Source: Microlunatus sp. Gsoil 973
Lineage (GTDB): Bacteria > Actinomycetota > Actinomycetes > Propionibacteriales > Propionibacteriaceae
Direction: 5' to 3'
DNA length: 64,000 bases
NCBI RefSeq assembly: GCF_009707365.1
Contig: NZ_CP046122.1
Location: forward strand, 3,720,001 to 3,784,000
This document shows positions 35,163 through 45,158 of this stretch, piece by piece. Every line of letters begins with the position of its first letter. Within the stretch, counting starts at the first letter, position 1. A program made the position numbers and the translations under genes. Below the pieces are notes generated by a model, which ran no database searches, had not been told where the DNA came from, and saw only the letters and a program-made list of their open reading frames with translations.

Positions 35163-37366
35163 GCCGAACTCGTCCGGGCGGCCACCTTGTACTCGGCGCG
35201 ACGGCGATGCAAGATCAGTTCGGTGTACCCGTTGGGCTGCCTGGCACCCTCGAGTACCAACTCAACGGCGGTGTTGAAGGCGATGCTCGCCGTGAACCTC
35301 GGGCCCATCGGCAGATATCCCGGGTCCCCGGCGTTCTGGCGGTCGACCACCTGTGCCATCCGCTCGAAGCTCTGCCGCACGTCCGCCTCGGTGATCAGGC
35401 CGTGGTGCAGCCAGTTGGCCAGCAGTTGGCTGGAGATCCGCAGCGTGGCACGGTCCTCCATCAGGGCGACGTTGTCGATGTCGGGAACCTTGGAACACCC
35501 GACACCCTGCTCGATCCACCGAACCACGTACCCGAGGATCGACTGGGCGTTGCGATCAAGCTCTGTTGTTCGGTCCTGCCCGGACAGCGTCGCCGGATCG
35601 ACCAGCGGAATGATCAACATCTGTTCGCGGCTGGTGCGCTGCCGATCTCTCAGCTCGATCTGACGCTGTCGCACGTCGATCCGGTGATAGTGCAGGGCGT
35701 GCACGGTTGCGGCCGTCGGCGACGGCACCCAGGCAGTGTTGGCGCCCTCGTTCGGCTGGCCGATCTTCTGCGCGTACATGTCTGCCATCAGATCCGGCAT
35801 GGCCCACATGCCCTTTCCGATCTGACCGCGGCCACTCAGACCTGCAGCCAGTCCGACGTCGACGTTGCTGTCTTCGTACGCCGTGATCCAGGCCTGACGT
35901 TTCATGTCCGCCTTGCGGACCATCGGCCCTGCATACATCGAGGTGTGGATCTCGTCGCCGGTCCGGTCGAGGAACCCGGTGTTGATGAACACCAACCGTT
36001 TGGCCACGGCGTTGAGGCAGGCGGCCAGATTGACCGACGTCCGCCGCTCCTCGTCCATCACGCCGACCTTGATCGTGTTGGGCTCCAGCCGCAGCAGCCC
36101 TTCCACTCCGGCGAACAGCCGGTCGGCGAAGGCGACCTCATCCGGGCCGTGCATCTTGGGCTTGACGATGTAGATGGACCCGGTACGACTGTTGCGACAC
36201 GGGTTGTCCGGCCTGAGCCCGGGCAGTGCAGCCAGGCTCGTGAACACCGCGTCCAGGATGCCCTCCGGCACCGGACCGAGGTCGTTGTCGATCACCATGT
36301 CGCTGACCATGAGATGGCCGACGTTGCGGACCATCAACAGCGATCGACCGGGCAGGACCAGCTCGCCGCCGTCGGCTGCGGTGTAGCGCAGATCCTCCGA
36401 CAGTCGGCGGACGAACTCGCGGCCGTTCTTCGTCATCGGGGCAGTCAACGTGCCCCGGCTCAGGCCGAGCCAGTTGCGGTACGCCGCGACCTTGTCTTCG
36501 GTGTCGACGGCTGCGACGGAGTCTTCGAAGTCGACGATCGTCGACACCGCCGCCTCGATCCGCACATCCGCGATGCCTGCCGGATCTCCGGCGCCGACCT
36601 CTGCCGATCGGTCGATGATCAGGATGATGTGCAGGCCGTTGTGAGTCAGCACGATCTGGCTCGGATCCTCCCGATCACCCAGGAAACCCCGGAACTGATC
36701 AGCGGCACTGAGTCGCGTCGTGGAGCCGTCGACGAGCCGAACCTCGAGCCCGCCCGAGGTCACCCGATGACCGCAGGCATCGGCATGGCTGCCGGCGGCG
36801 AGCGGGAAGCTCTGATCAAGGAAGTCCCGGACGAAATCGATCACCCGCCGGCCGCGAACCGGGTTGTAACCGCCACTGCGTGTTGCTCCGTCGGACTCGT
36901 CGATCACATCGCTGCCGTAGAGGGCGTCGTAGAGAGATCCCCAGCGCGCGTTGGCCGCATTCAGCGCGTAGCGGGCGTTCAGGACCGGCACGACCAGCTG
37001 CGGTCCGGCGATCTCAGAGAGCTCCGGGTCGACATTCTCCGTCGTGACCGCAACCGTCTCCGGTTCGGGGACCAGGTAGCCGATATCCTCGAGGAACTTC
37101 TGGTACTCCGCGGCCTTGCCCGGCCCGCGGTGGGCGCGATGCCAGTCGTCCACAGCGAGCTGCAGCTCATCGCGTCGCGCGAGCAGGTCCCGATTGTGCG
37201 GCGTCAGCTCGCGGATCAGGGCCGCGAGTCCGGTCCAGAAGTCGTCGGGGGCGAGCCCCGCTTCACCCAGCAGCTCGCCGTTGACGAAGTCGTACAGTGG
37301 CTGTGCGACCGACAGTCCACCGGCCGACACGCGAGCCGTGCGCTGATCTTTCATCGTGTCCGTCAT
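35159..37366 (-). CDS. glcB: Malate synthase G
   Basis: A 735-residue enzyme, the length expected for the G isoform (about 720-740), condensing glyoxylate and acetyl-CoA to malate. Recognisable blocks are [19 protein letters not shown]-like middle segments ([20 protein letters not shown] in outline), [17 protein letters not shown] and [17 protein letters not shown]. It is cytoplasmic. ATG 37366 with TGGAG upstream was chosen; the open frame extends to 37450 into the preceding gene. It sits between a GlcG/HbpS-like gene and a LarA homologue at the end of the glycan operon, suggesting that the catabolised compound yields glyoxylate or glycolate. Confidence 0.93.
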   Translation of the reverse strand: MTDTMKDQRTARVSAGGLSVAQPLYDFVNGELLGEAGLAPDDFWTGLAALIRELTPHNRDLLARRDELQLAVDDWHRAHRGPGKAAEYQKFLEDIGYLVPEPETVAVTTENVDPELSEIAGPQLVVPVLNARYALNAANARWGSLYDALYGSDVIDESDGATRSGGYNPVRGRRVIDFVRDFLDQSFPLAAGSHADACGHRVTSGGLEVRLVDGSTTRLSAADQFRGFLGDREDPSQIVLTHNGLHIILIIDRSAEVGAGDPAGIADVRIEAAVSTIVDFEDSVAAVDTEDKVAAYRNWLGLSRGTLTAPMTKNGREFVRRLSEDLRYTAADGGELVLPGRSLLMVRNVGHLMVSDMVIDNDLGPVPEGILDAVFTSLAALPGLRPDNPCRNSRTGSIYIVKPKMHGPDEVAFADRLFAGVEGLLRLEPNTIKVGVMDEERRTSVNLAACLNAVAKRLVFINTGFLDRTGDEIHTSMYAGPMVRKADMKRQAWITAYEDSNVDVGLAAGLSGRGQIGKGMWAMPDLMADMYAQKIGQPNEGANTAWVPSPTAATVHALHYHRIDVRQRQIELRDRQRTSREQMLIIPLVDPATLSGQDRTTELDRNAQSILGYVVRWIEQGVGCSKVPDIDNVALMEDRATLRISSQLLANWLHHGLITEADVRQSFERMAQVVDRQNAGDPGYLPMGPRFTASIAFNTAVELVLEGARQPNGYTELILHRRRAEYKVAARTSSA

Positions 37367-37376
37367 CGAACTCCAC

Positions 37377-37838
37377 TCATTTCTCCGGCACCAGTCCGGC
37401 AGCCGCGACGCCCGCTGCACAACATGCCGCGTCCTCTGCACCTGTTCCACCGCTGGCTCCGACCGCGCCGAGCAGGGAACCGTCGGCGTCCCGGATCAGG
37501 ACGGCGCCCGGCTGGGGCAACAGCCGTCCGGCGCTGGTCGGGCCGAGAGCATTGAAGAAGTTGGGATTGTCGGCTGCGCGGGCGGCCAACGCAGCGCTCG
37601 AGCATCCCATCGCCACGGCGCCCCACGCCTTGCCCCTGGCGATGTCGAACCGGAACATGCTGGCGCCGTCGTCGCGTTGCGCGGCGACGATGTGCCCGCT
37701 GAGGTCGAGGACGACCACCGCCAGCGGCGGGATCCCATCCGCACGAGCCTGGGAGATCGCGCCGGCGATGATGGCATTGGCCGACTCGAGCCGGAGTGCG
37801 ATCGCGGAACCGGCGGCCACTTCTGCCGCGCCCGTCAC
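37377..37838 (-). CDS. GlcG/HbpS (DUF336) family protein
   Basis: A 153-residue alpha/beta protein. The family features are [12 protein letters not shown] near the start, [12 protein letters not shown], the segment [15 protein letters not shown] and [17 protein letters not shown] at the C-terminus. Such proteins occur in glycolate operons as GlcG and, in Streptomyces, as the heme-binding HbpS; no signal peptide is evident. GTG 37838 forms a GTGA overlap with the upstream gene. It lies 10 bp before glcB, the same neighbour as in glycolate operons of other bacteria. Its biochemical role is not settled in any family member I can cite. Confidence 0.8.
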   Translation of the reverse strand: MTGAAEVAAGSAIALRLESANAIIAGAISQARADGIPPLAVVVLDLSGHIVAAQRDDGASMFRFDIARGKAWGAVAMGCSSAALAARAADNPNFFNALGPTSAGRLLPQPGAVLIRDADGSLLGAVGASGGTGAEDAACCAAGVAAAGLVPEK

Positions 37839-38887
37839 CGTGCGGCCTTCCCGGCCCGATCGGTGGGTGTCTCCCACGCCTGTGCAGCCTCGGTCCGGCC
37901 CCAGGCCTCAAGATCAAGCAGCCCGAGTCCCCGGCCGTAACCGGCCTCGTCACCGTTCAGGGCGACCATGTACGCCAGCCACCGTCCGTCGGGGCTGACA
38001 TTGGAATTGGTCGCCTTCCACGTGTGGTCGGACGGCATCGAGGTCATCCGCACGCGCTGCTGCGAGCCGTCCAGCTTGAGCTTCCACAGGTCGCGCGGCG
38101 GATAGTGGGGCCACTGGGTATCACAGGAGGATTCCAGGCAGATGTAGTCGCCACCGGGGAAGATTCCCTCGCATTCGTTGTGGACAAGGGATTCGGCGAT
38201 GTACGTCTGATGGGTCCGGTCGGCCAGGGTGACGCCCTTGACCACGCAGTTCGGTGTCGGCGAGACACCCTGGGTCCGGCCGGTCGTGTATTCGGCCATG
38301 ATCACTTCGGAATCGTCGTGGCGGAAGTCCTGGGGTTCCGGGGCGACTCCCCCGCCGGTGCGGTAGAAGACCTCGTCGTCACCGAGTACCGGTCCGTCGT
38401 CGGTGTAGTCGATTCGGGTGACGTGACATTCGAAGACACCAGGACCGCCGAGTGCCGGATCATTGCGTCCCGACACGGCGTAGGTGATCTTGGGCTCGTG
38501 AACCGAAACCCCACACCCTTCGAACATTCGCCGGCCCAACGGCTTGGGCGGTTGCCTGAGATTCTTGTCCAACACCCACAACTCCGATTCGACGTGCCTG
38601 CTGACGTCGCGGTCAACGAACCGTCGCGGCCCGACCAGCAGATAGTCGCCGGTGGACAGGACCAGCACGCGCAAGAAGCTGTGGTGATCACCCAGGTCCC
38701 GGGTCAGGTTCCGGACCTCACCGGTGCCGACGTCGAGTTCGCAGACATCGCCGTAGTTGCCCTCGACGAAGGCGATGCGCGTTCCGTCAGCCGACCAGTA
38801 GGGCCGTTCGCCGTAGTCGAGCAACTTGGAGTGGAACGGCGGCGGATCGTCCAGGACGTGGGTGACGGTCGCGGCGGGGTTGGGCAT
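37835..38887 (-). CDS. PD40/beta-propeller protein (oligogalacturonate lyase-like)
   Basis: A 350-residue cytoplasmic protein with repeating propeller blades ending in D-x-S-x-D or similar turns (RPYWSADGTRIAFVEG; NSNVSPDGRWLAYMV). The size and blade layout resemble PL22 oligogalacturonate lyases and TolB-like proteins. His residues at HHSF, SVHEPK, VHNEC and SDHTWK could bind a metal, but a PL22 site cannot be confirmed by eye. ATG 38887 follows GAGGAG. It lies 54 bp after the second glycosidase-like gene in the operon, supporting a role in trimming or binding the imported sugar. Confidence 0.6.
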   Translation of the reverse strand: MPNPAATVTHVLDDPPPFHSKLLDYGERPYWSADGTRIAFVEGNYGDVCELDVGTGEVRNLTRDLGDHHSFLRVLVLSTGDYLLVGPRRFVDRDVSRHVESELWVLDKNLRQPPKPLGRRMFEGCGVSVHEPKITYAVSGRNDPALGGPGVFECHVTRIDYTDDGPVLGDDEVFYRTGGGVAPEPQDFRHDDSEVIMAEYTTGRTQGVSPTPNCVVKGVTLADRTHQTYIAESLVHNECEGIFPGGDYICLESSCDTQWPHYPPRDLWKLKLDGSQQRVRMTSMPSDHTWKATNSNVSPDGRWLAYMVALNGDEAGYGRGLGLLDLEAWGRTEAAQAWETPTDRAGKAAR

Positions 38888-38941
38888 GGTCGGCTCCTCA
38901 GGACTCGGTGGCGCGGGCGGCTGGGCGTCGGGACTCGGCAA

Positions 38942-41653
38942 TCATGCGCCGAGCCGCGGGGTCAGAACGTGATAGGGCTGCCGGTCCAGCCGTACCGGGT
39001 CCAATCCGGGCGCGAGTCCCACGCGCGCCGGCTGGTCGTCCTCGGCCGGACTGACTGCAACGAAGCGGTACTGGATCCGGTATCGGCCGGTGGCGGCGCC
39101 GGCCGGGATCTCGGCGAAACGCTCCCGATCGTCCCGCGGCGAGGTGGCCATCGGCAGCTCCGACCAGGCCTGCGACTGATCGACTTCGCGGTAGCGCAGG
39201 GTGAGTTGGATGCGCGGATCAACCACCGTCGCGACCAGCTTGATCGGGTGCCCGGCAAGGAATCCGTCCACTGGACGATGGTCGACCTCCGCCGGCACCG
39301 TCACCCAGGGTCGTCGGGGCCGCGGCCCGGTCGGGCAGTCACAACTGGTCCGGTGCGCTTCGACGGCCGCCAGATCCCGGTCGATGATCGGCAGCCGGTC
39401 CTGCCAATGTCCCCGCTGGTAGGGCATCTGTCCGAACGGCAGGTCGTCGCGATAGGCCTTGCCCGCTTCGGCGAGCTGGTGCCAGTGCTCGCGGGCCGCG
39501 TGATAGTCGCGGATGCAGTCTTCAAGATCATCGACGGCGCCGGTTCGTCGGTGGAGTGCCCAGCTGACTGCGGATCGGAGCTTGTCGGCGAAGTGCTCGC
39601 CGAGTCCCGCAGCAATCTCGGCGTCGATCATCATCCGCTCCAACTCGGCAGGATCGGATGCCTCGGCGGCGACAGCCCGCGCACGTGCGATGTGTTCGCG
39701 GGCTGAGGACGCCAGAGTGTCCAGCCATTCCGCGACGTCGATCGGTGTGTAGCGCGGGAGTGGCGTGCCGTCGATCAGCGCCGCGACGTAGTCGTCGGGC
39801 GAGGCGAACAGTTCGGGATCCAGGGGACTGGTGTTACCGAAGGAATACGGCGGATCCATGTCGAAGGTCGGATCAAGGTGCCAGCCTCGGTCGGCGAACG
39901 GATTGTCGGTCTCCGGGGCGAATTCGATCAGCGGCAGAGGCGTATCCATCTCGGGCCAGTAGATGTTGCCGGCGACCGATGGGGCGTGCACAGTGGTGAT
40001 CAACGGAAGCACCCGGCCGGCGGCCGCTGATGCCGCCGCTGCGTCGGCCGCGGCTGCGCCGAAGCGGCTCCGGCACCAACGATGCCAGCCGTCGAGATCG
40101 CCGTCGGGGTTGTACGCCGCCCGGCCGTTGACTCTCAGCTGGGATGCGTACTTGCGCCACGTGTCGGTCCCCGCGAGCTCGAGTCGGGCATCGGCGTAGA
40201 GTCCCCGCTCGCGGATCGGACGGCCGGGCAGCGGATTCTCGGCTGAGTCCTTCTTGCCCAGGAAGGTCAGCGCGTCCAACCACTCCACACCACGGGCACC
40301 GGGGAACGTTGCGTTCCGGCCGATCCCTGCGGCACCGACGGGGTCGGGCGTGCACAACACACGCTGCGTCCCGGGCCAGATGCGGTGCAACAACTGGTAT
40401 CCCGCGTCGAGGCGGGCGAAGTCGGCGTAGCCGTAGCGGGTGAAGCTGCGTTGTCGAGTGACCTCGCCGCCGGATCGGCCACCAGCCTCCGGGGCCGCAC
40501 TGGAGCCGGTCCGAGCGCGTCGGTGGCCATCGAACTCGCGCGCCCGGATGCCGGCTTGGTGGTAGGGCAGTCCCATGTGCTCGCCCCAGTACTTCGTCGA
40601 CAGGGTCAACTGGCTGTCGGCCGACTTCAACGCGTCGAGCAACGCGTCGTTGATCCCCTTGGCGTGGGCATCGATGCTGATCTCGCGGTCGATGCGGGAG
40701 ACCGCGCCCATCACCTCGGCCCAGAACGCGTGCGTGGGTTCGGGAACTCCGCCCTCGAAGTGGACCCGGAAGGTCAACGTCGTGATCTCGGGAATCGCGC
40801 CGAGGAGCAGTTCCAACGCGTCGGCGCAGTAGCGGGCGTGGTCGTCCTGCGACAGCCCGCGCACCAACCAGCGCTCGGTGGCGTGCACCGGTTCCAGCCG
40901 CGGGGCGTGGTTCCACAGACCGAGTCCGAACTCGATGCCACGAGCGGCGGCGGCCTTCGCGGCGTACTGGAGGGCCGCGAGGTTGTCGTCTCGCTGCCTA
41001 TCGTCCAGGCCGGCGACCGTCACGTCGTAGCCCGGAACATCGAGCACGAAGGGGTAGAGGAAGCACATGTCGTTATCGACCACGCGCTTGTCGATCAAGA
41101 AATCGTAGCCGAGGCCGAAGGCGACGGTGAATCGGTTGAAGCGATGGGTCGCGAGTTCGGTCAAGTAGTCGTCCCAGAAGGAACGATCATGCAGCCAGAC
41201 ATGATCGAATCGATGGGACGCATACAACCTGGTGACGCTCCGCGTCGGCACCCGGGGCTGCTCATAGCGAGTCCGGACACTGTCCAACGCCTCCCCCAGG
41301 TCAGCGGCATGTTCCACGAGGTCGGCGATGTCGCGTACCGCGTAGGTCAGTCCCCGGCTGTCGCCGGCACCGACCAGGACCGTGGGACTGCCGCCGTCAA
41401 GGGCCGGGCGGGTTGCGATGGCGAACGCCTCGGAGGGGAACTGCGCCGGTGCATCGGCCCGGGAGACCACCTCGTCCCAACTCGAGCTCCCCGGCCGACA
41501 GATGATCACCTCGAACCGCCGATCGTCGGTCGGCATTCGGGTTCTCAGAGTGTCGGCAAGGCTGTCCGCGGCCCACCTGGCGGGCGCCCAACCGCGATCG
41601 ACGGCGCCTGATCCGCTCCCATCCGACGATGCTGACTCTTCGAAAGTGATCAC
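38942..41653 (-). CDS. Large glycosidase-like protein, unrecognised family (paralogue B)
   Basis: A 903-residue protein without signal peptide. An N-terminal alpha/beta domain of the type found before GH20/GH67 barrels (to about residue 150) is followed by a barrel with TFRVHFEGGVPE (Glu near 298), IDAHAKGINDALLD (Asp near 327), KYWGEHMGLPYHQ (near 354), FTRYGYADF (near 405) and RIWPGTQRVL (near 425). Helical and beta C-terminal parts follow. The same ordered motifs occur in the 844-residue protein at 48248-50782, so the two are paralogues. Acidic residues in those blocks are candidates for catalysis. GTG 41653 has GAGGGAG upstream; 52 extra upstream codons were discarded. I do not recognise the family. 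Confidence 0.65.
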   Translation of the reverse strand: MITFEESASSDGSGSGAVDRGWAPARWAADSLADTLRTRMPTDDRRFEVIICRPGSSSWDEVVSRADAPAQFPSEAFAIATRPALDGGSPTVLVGAGDSRGLTYAVRDIADLVEHAADLGEALDSVRTRYEQPRVPTRSVTRLYASHRFDHVWLHDRSFWDDYLTELATHRFNRFTVAFGLGYDFLIDKRVVDNDMCFLYPFVLDVPGYDVTVAGLDDRQRDDNLAALQYAAKAAAARGIEFGLGLWNHAPRLEPVHATERWLVRGLSQDDHARYCADALELLLGAIPEITTLTFRVHFEGGVPEPTHAFWAEVMGAVSRIDREISIDAHAKGINDALLDALKSADSQLTLSTKYWGEHMGLPYHQAGIRAREFDGHRRARTGSSAAPEAGGRSGGEVTRQRSFTRYGYADFARLDAGYQLLHRIWPGTQRVLCTPDPVGAAGIGRNATFPGARGVEWLDALTFLGKKDSAENPLPGRPIRERGLYADARLELAGTDTWRKYASQLRVNGRAAYNPDGDLDGWHRWCRSRFGAAAADAAAASAAAGRVLPLITTVHAPSVAGNIYWPEMDTPLPLIEFAPETDNPFADRGWHLDPTFDMDPPYSFGNTSPLDPELFASPDDYVAALIDGTPLPRYTPIDVAEWLDTLASSAREHIARARAVAAEASDPAELERMMIDAEIAAGLGEHFADKLRSAVSWALHRRTGAVDDLEDCIRDYHAAREHWHQLAEAGKAYRDDLPFGQMPYQRGHWQDRLPIIDRDLAAVEAHRTSCDCPTGPRPRRPWVTVPAEVDHRPVDGFLAGHPIKLVATVVDPRIQLTLRYREVDQSQAWSELPMATSPRDDRERFAEIPAGAATGRYRIQYRFVAVSPAEDDQPARVGLAPGLDPVRLDRQPYHVLTPRLGA

Positions 41654-41699
41654 ATGGGCTCCCTCACTGGGGTCCACTCGACTCAACCTCACGATCCTG

Positions 41700-42837
41700 C
41701 TATTTGACGGTGGCTTCACTCCGGATTGTTGACGGTTCTCCCTCGGCACCCAGATCGCCGGCTTTCGGAATGCCGATGTCGAGAACGCCCGCCAGCTTGA
41801 GATCTTCACTGTGGTGGCAGGCGGCGGCGTGCCCTGGTTTCAGCTCACGCAACGCCGGACGGATCTCAGTGCACGCCTCGCCATCGGCATAGGGACAGCG
41901 GGTGTGGAAGAAACATCCCGACGGCGGGTTCGCCGGATCGGGGAAGTCGTCGGACAACCGGATCCGCCGGCTACTGTCCCGCAGCTTCGGGTCCGGGCGC
42001 GGCACTGCCGACAGGAGCGCCTCGGTGTAGGGGTGCTGTGGGTTCCGGTAGATGGCGTCGGTATCGGACAGCTCGACGATCTTGCCCAGATACATCACTG
42101 CAACCCGATCGCAGATGCTCTCAACCACTGACATGTCGTGGGAGATGAACAGATACGTGTGCCCCAGTTCCTCCTGGAGATCACGCAGCAGATTGAGAAC
42201 CTGGGCACGAACCGACACGTCCAAGGCGGACACGGCCTCGTCGGCGATCACCAGCCGCGGGTTGGTGATCAACGCCCGGGCGATGTTGACCCGCTGCCGC
42301 TGTCCTCCGGAGAAGGCATGCGGGTATCGGTTCGCGAGGCTCGGCGACAGGCCGACGCGTCGCAGCATGTCCCGCTACGCGATCCTCGAGTTCCGAACCC
42401 CGGGCGATCCCGGCGGCTTTGAGTGGGTCACCGACGATCTGGGCGATCGTCATCCGCGGATTGAGCGCGGAGAAGGGGTCCTGGAAGACCTCACGGATCT
42501 GACGCTGGTACGGCCGCAGTTCCGCGGTCGACATGGTCGCCAGGTCCACAGTTGCGCCTTCGGCGGTGCGATACAGCACGCTGCCCTCTGACGGCTGCTC
42601 GCTGCGTACGATGCAGCGTCCGAGCGTCGTCTTGCCGCAGCCGGACTCGCCGACGAGGCCGAGCACCTCCCCCGGCCTCACCTCCAGGTCGATGCCGTTG
42701 ACCGCGTGCACCCAGCCGGTACGGCGCGACAGGATGCTCCGGCGCCTGATCGGATAGCGCATCGCCAACTGCTCGATCTTGAGGATCGGCTCGGCAGTCG
42801 TCACATCAGGCTCTGTCATCTCAGCCGTGGTGATCAT
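41700..42837 (-). pseudogene. Dpp/Opp-type ATPase (F subunit) with a 1-nt frameshift
   Basis: An oligopeptide/oligosaccharide ABC ATPase split between two frames. The first part starts at ATG 42837 (ATGA overlap with the upstream ATPase) and contains Walker [10 protein letters not shown] and VFQDPFSALNPRMTI. At about 42371-42373 an extra C (plus strand, in CCCGC) shifts the frame, which then reads nonsense. The correct continuation, [17 protein letters not shown], with signature [15 protein letters not shown], Walker [12 protein letters not shown] and the C-terminal Cys region, lies in the other frame down to 41700. Walker A and the signature are therefore separated. Mutation or base error; the rest of the gene shows no decay. 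Confidence 0.85.
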
Positions 42838-43946
42838 CGGGCAACCTCGACAGCGGGTGTCTTCTCAGCCAGCAGTTCCGGGTCGTGCAGAACACACCGT
42901 GCTCTCCTGCGGTCACCGAGCCACACCGTCGGCGGCTCGATCGTGTCACAGACGCCACTGATCGCCTCCGGGCAGCGCGGATGGAACGGGCATCCGGTCG
43001 GATAGTTGAACGGGTGCGGCACCTGTCCCTGAATTGCCGACAGCCGCTGCCGTGCTCCGGATCCCATCCTGGGGACCGACGCCAGCAATGCACGGGTGTA
43101 GGGGTGTTGCGGATGTTCGAACACATCCTCGACCGGGCCCTGTTCCACAACGGTTCCCAGGTACATCACCACGACCTCGTCGGCGATCTCCGCGACCACG
43201 CCGAGATCGTGCGTGATGAACATCATCGCCATACCGCTCTCCTTCTGGAGGTCGCGGAGCAGGTCAAGAATCCGTGCCTGGGTCGTGACGTCCAGCGCTG
43301 TCGTGGGTTCGTCGGCGATCAGCAGCTTCGGATTGCAGGACAGCGCGATCGCGATCATGACGCGCTGGCACATACCGCCGGAGAGCTGGAACGGGTAGGC
43401 GTCCATCGTCTGGCTGGGCCGCGGGATGCCCACCTGGGCCAGCAGCCCCAGCGCCCGCTCCGCCGCCTCCGACTTGCTCACCGTCGCGTGCAGCCGGATG
43501 GCCTCGATCAGCTGGTTCCCGACCGTGTACATCGGCGACAGCGACGCCATCGGCTCCTGGAAGATCATCGCGATCTCCCCGCCGCGGATGTCGCGCATCC
43601 GATCACCGGCGGAATCGAGCGTAAGCACATCGATGCCCGATTCGTCGGCATCCTGATCATCGGTCAGGTTACGCGTCCGCCTCCTGGACGGCCGCGACCT
43701 GGCCTGCTCAGCGCTGTCGATCGCCGCCTGGGAGCGCCACCAGATCCGGCCTCCGGTGATCTTGCCCGGCCGGTCGATCAGCTGCAGGATCGACCGGGCA
43801 GTGATGCTCTTGCCGCAGCCGGACTCTCCGACAACGCAGACAGTCTTCCCTGCCGGCACACTGAGACTGACGCCGTCGACAGCGCGCACGACCCCGTCGC
43901 CGAACACGAACTGCGTGTACAGGTTCTCGATTTCGAGAAGATCCAC
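42834..43946 (-). CDS. ABC transporter ATPase, Dpp/Opp D-type
   Basis: A 370-residue ATPase, intact. Walker A is GESGCGKS, followed by the Q loop IFQEPMASLSPMYTV, signature LSGGMCQRVMIAIAL, Walker B LLIADEPTTALD and the H-loop THDLG. The C-terminal region holds the Cys cluster seen in Dpp/Opp ATPases (GCPFHPRCPEA). It carries a 45-residue insert near RSRPSRRRTRNL after Walker A. It energises import together with the F-type ATPase gene downstream, which is frameshifted. It follows the permease gene by 29 bp. Confidence 0.9.
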   Translation of the reverse strand: MDLLEIENLYTQFVFGDGVVRAVDGVSLSVPAGKTVCVVGESGCGKSITARSILQLIDRPGKITGGRIWWRSQAAIDSAEQARSRPSRRRTRNLTDDQDADESGIDVLTLDSAGDRMRDIRGGEIAMIFQEPMASLSPMYTVGNQLIEAIRLHATVSKSEAAERALGLLAQVGIPRPSQTMDAYPFQLSGGMCQRVMIAIALSCNPKLLIADEPTTALDVTTQARILDLLRDLQKESGMAMMFITHDLGVVAEIADEVVVMYLGTVVEQGPVEDVFEHPQHPYTRALLASVPRMGSGARQRLSAIQGQVPHPFNYPTGCPFHPRCPEAISGVCDTIEPPTVWLGDRRRARCVLHDPELLAEKTPAVEVAR

Positions 43947-43975
43947 GGTGGAAATGGCGTACTCCTTGAGGACGT

Positions 43976-45154
43976 CTATTGCTTGTACGGGTCGGCGGCG
44001 TCCCGCAGCCCGTCTCCGACGAAGTTGAGCGAGAGCACGGCGATGACCACCATCAGACCGGGCAGCATCAGCCAGGGTGCCGACGCGACGACCCGGACGT
44101 TCTGCGCCTCCTGCAACAGCACACCCCAGCTCACTACTGGCGGCAACAAGCCCAGCCCTAGGAAGGACAGTGCTGTCTCGGCGAGGATCATCGCCGGGAT
44201 CGACAGTGTCAGGGACGCGATGAGGTGGGAGGTGAACAGCGGCACCATGTGACGGAAGATCAACCGCGGTGGCCGGTTGCCGTCAAGCCTTGCGGCCGTG
44301 ATGAAGTCCTCCTCGCGCAGTGAAAGGAAGCGCCCTCGCGTGACTCGAGCGAGTTCCGTCCAGGCGAACAGGGCGAGGATCGACGTGATCGCGAAGTAGC
44401 GATTGATCGGACCCCAACCCGGCGGAAGCGCGGCGGCGAGCCCCAACCACAGCGGCAGTGTCGGGACCGACATGAAGAGCTCGACCAGCCGCTGGATCAG
44501 CAGATCGATCTTGCCGCCCGCATAGCCCGAGATGCCGCCCATCAGGACACCGAGGAAGAACGCGATCGTCACGCCGACGAGTCCGATGGTCATCGAGATC
44601 CGGGTGCCGAAGATGATCCGCGAGAACTGATCACGGCCGTTGCGGTCCGAACCGAGCAGGTACATCGGACGGTTGTCGTCGACCGGCCCGATGAGGTGGA
44701 TGTTCGTTTTGATCAGCCCGAACAGCCGATACGACTCCGCCGACCGGTCGAACAGCCGGACCGGGATCTTCTTCGTCGGGTCGACGGTGTACTTCACTGC
44801 CAGAGATTCGTTGTCGAGGCTCTGCTTGAAGTCGTAGACATACAGTCCGACCCGGGTCCCGCCGCCGCTGTGATCGATCAGGTGCAACCGCTGCGGTGGC
44901 GCGTAGGGGTACTGATCATGAAACATCGTCGTGTTGAACGGCGCCAGGAACTCCGCGAAGATCACGGTGAGATACAGCAGCGCGGTGACAATGGCGCCGG
45001 CCATCGCCAACCGGTGTTTCCGAAAGGCCTGCCAGACCAGGCGCGACTGGCTGGCAGTCGATATCCTCTCGTCACCCTCAGCAGTCGTCGCCGCAGCTTC
45101 GGGCGGATCGAGTGGCTTGCCGGGATGGACAGCGGCAATTACAGGATCAACCAC
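43976..45154 (-). CDS. ABC transporter permease, DppC/OppC type
   Basis: A 392-residue inner-membrane permease. After a cytoplasmic N-terminus and one membrane helix (about 48-70) there is a long external segment of about 100 residues, then five helices. The conserved coupling loop is ARLDGNRPPRLIFRHMVPLF and a DRNGRDQFSRIIFG segment lies before it. The long external insert is more typical of Dpp-type systems associated with carbohydrate-like substrates than of classical peptide permeases, which is an impression rather than a test. GTG 45154 follows GAGG. The gene starts 4 bp after the B-type permease stop. Confidence 0.88.
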   Translation of the reverse strand: MVDPVIAAVHPGKPLDPPEAAATTAEGDERISTASQSRLVWQAFRKHRLAMAGAIVTALLYLTVIFAEFLAPFNTTMFHDQYPYAPPQRLHLIDHSGGGTRVGLYVYDFKQSLDNESLAVKYTVDPTKKIPVRLFDRSAESYRLFGLIKTNIHLIGPVDDNRPMYLLGSDRNGRDQFSRIIFGTRISMTIGLVGVTIAFFLGVLMGGISGYAGGKIDLLIQRLVELFMSVPTLPLWLGLAAALPPGWGPINRYFAITSILALFAWTELARVTRGRFLSLREEDFITAARLDGNRPPRLIFRHMVPLFTSHLIASLTLSIPAMILAETALSFLGLGLLPPVVSWGVLLQEAQNVRVVASAPWLMLPGLMVVIAVLSLNFVGDGLRDAADPYKQ

Positions 45155-45158
45155 ACCG

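Noticed and set aside
35207-37555. A 782-codon open frame antisense to malate synthase G
   Set aside because: GC-rich DNA leaves long antisense frames open. The product has no recognisable domain and the opposite strand carries a complete malate synthase G.
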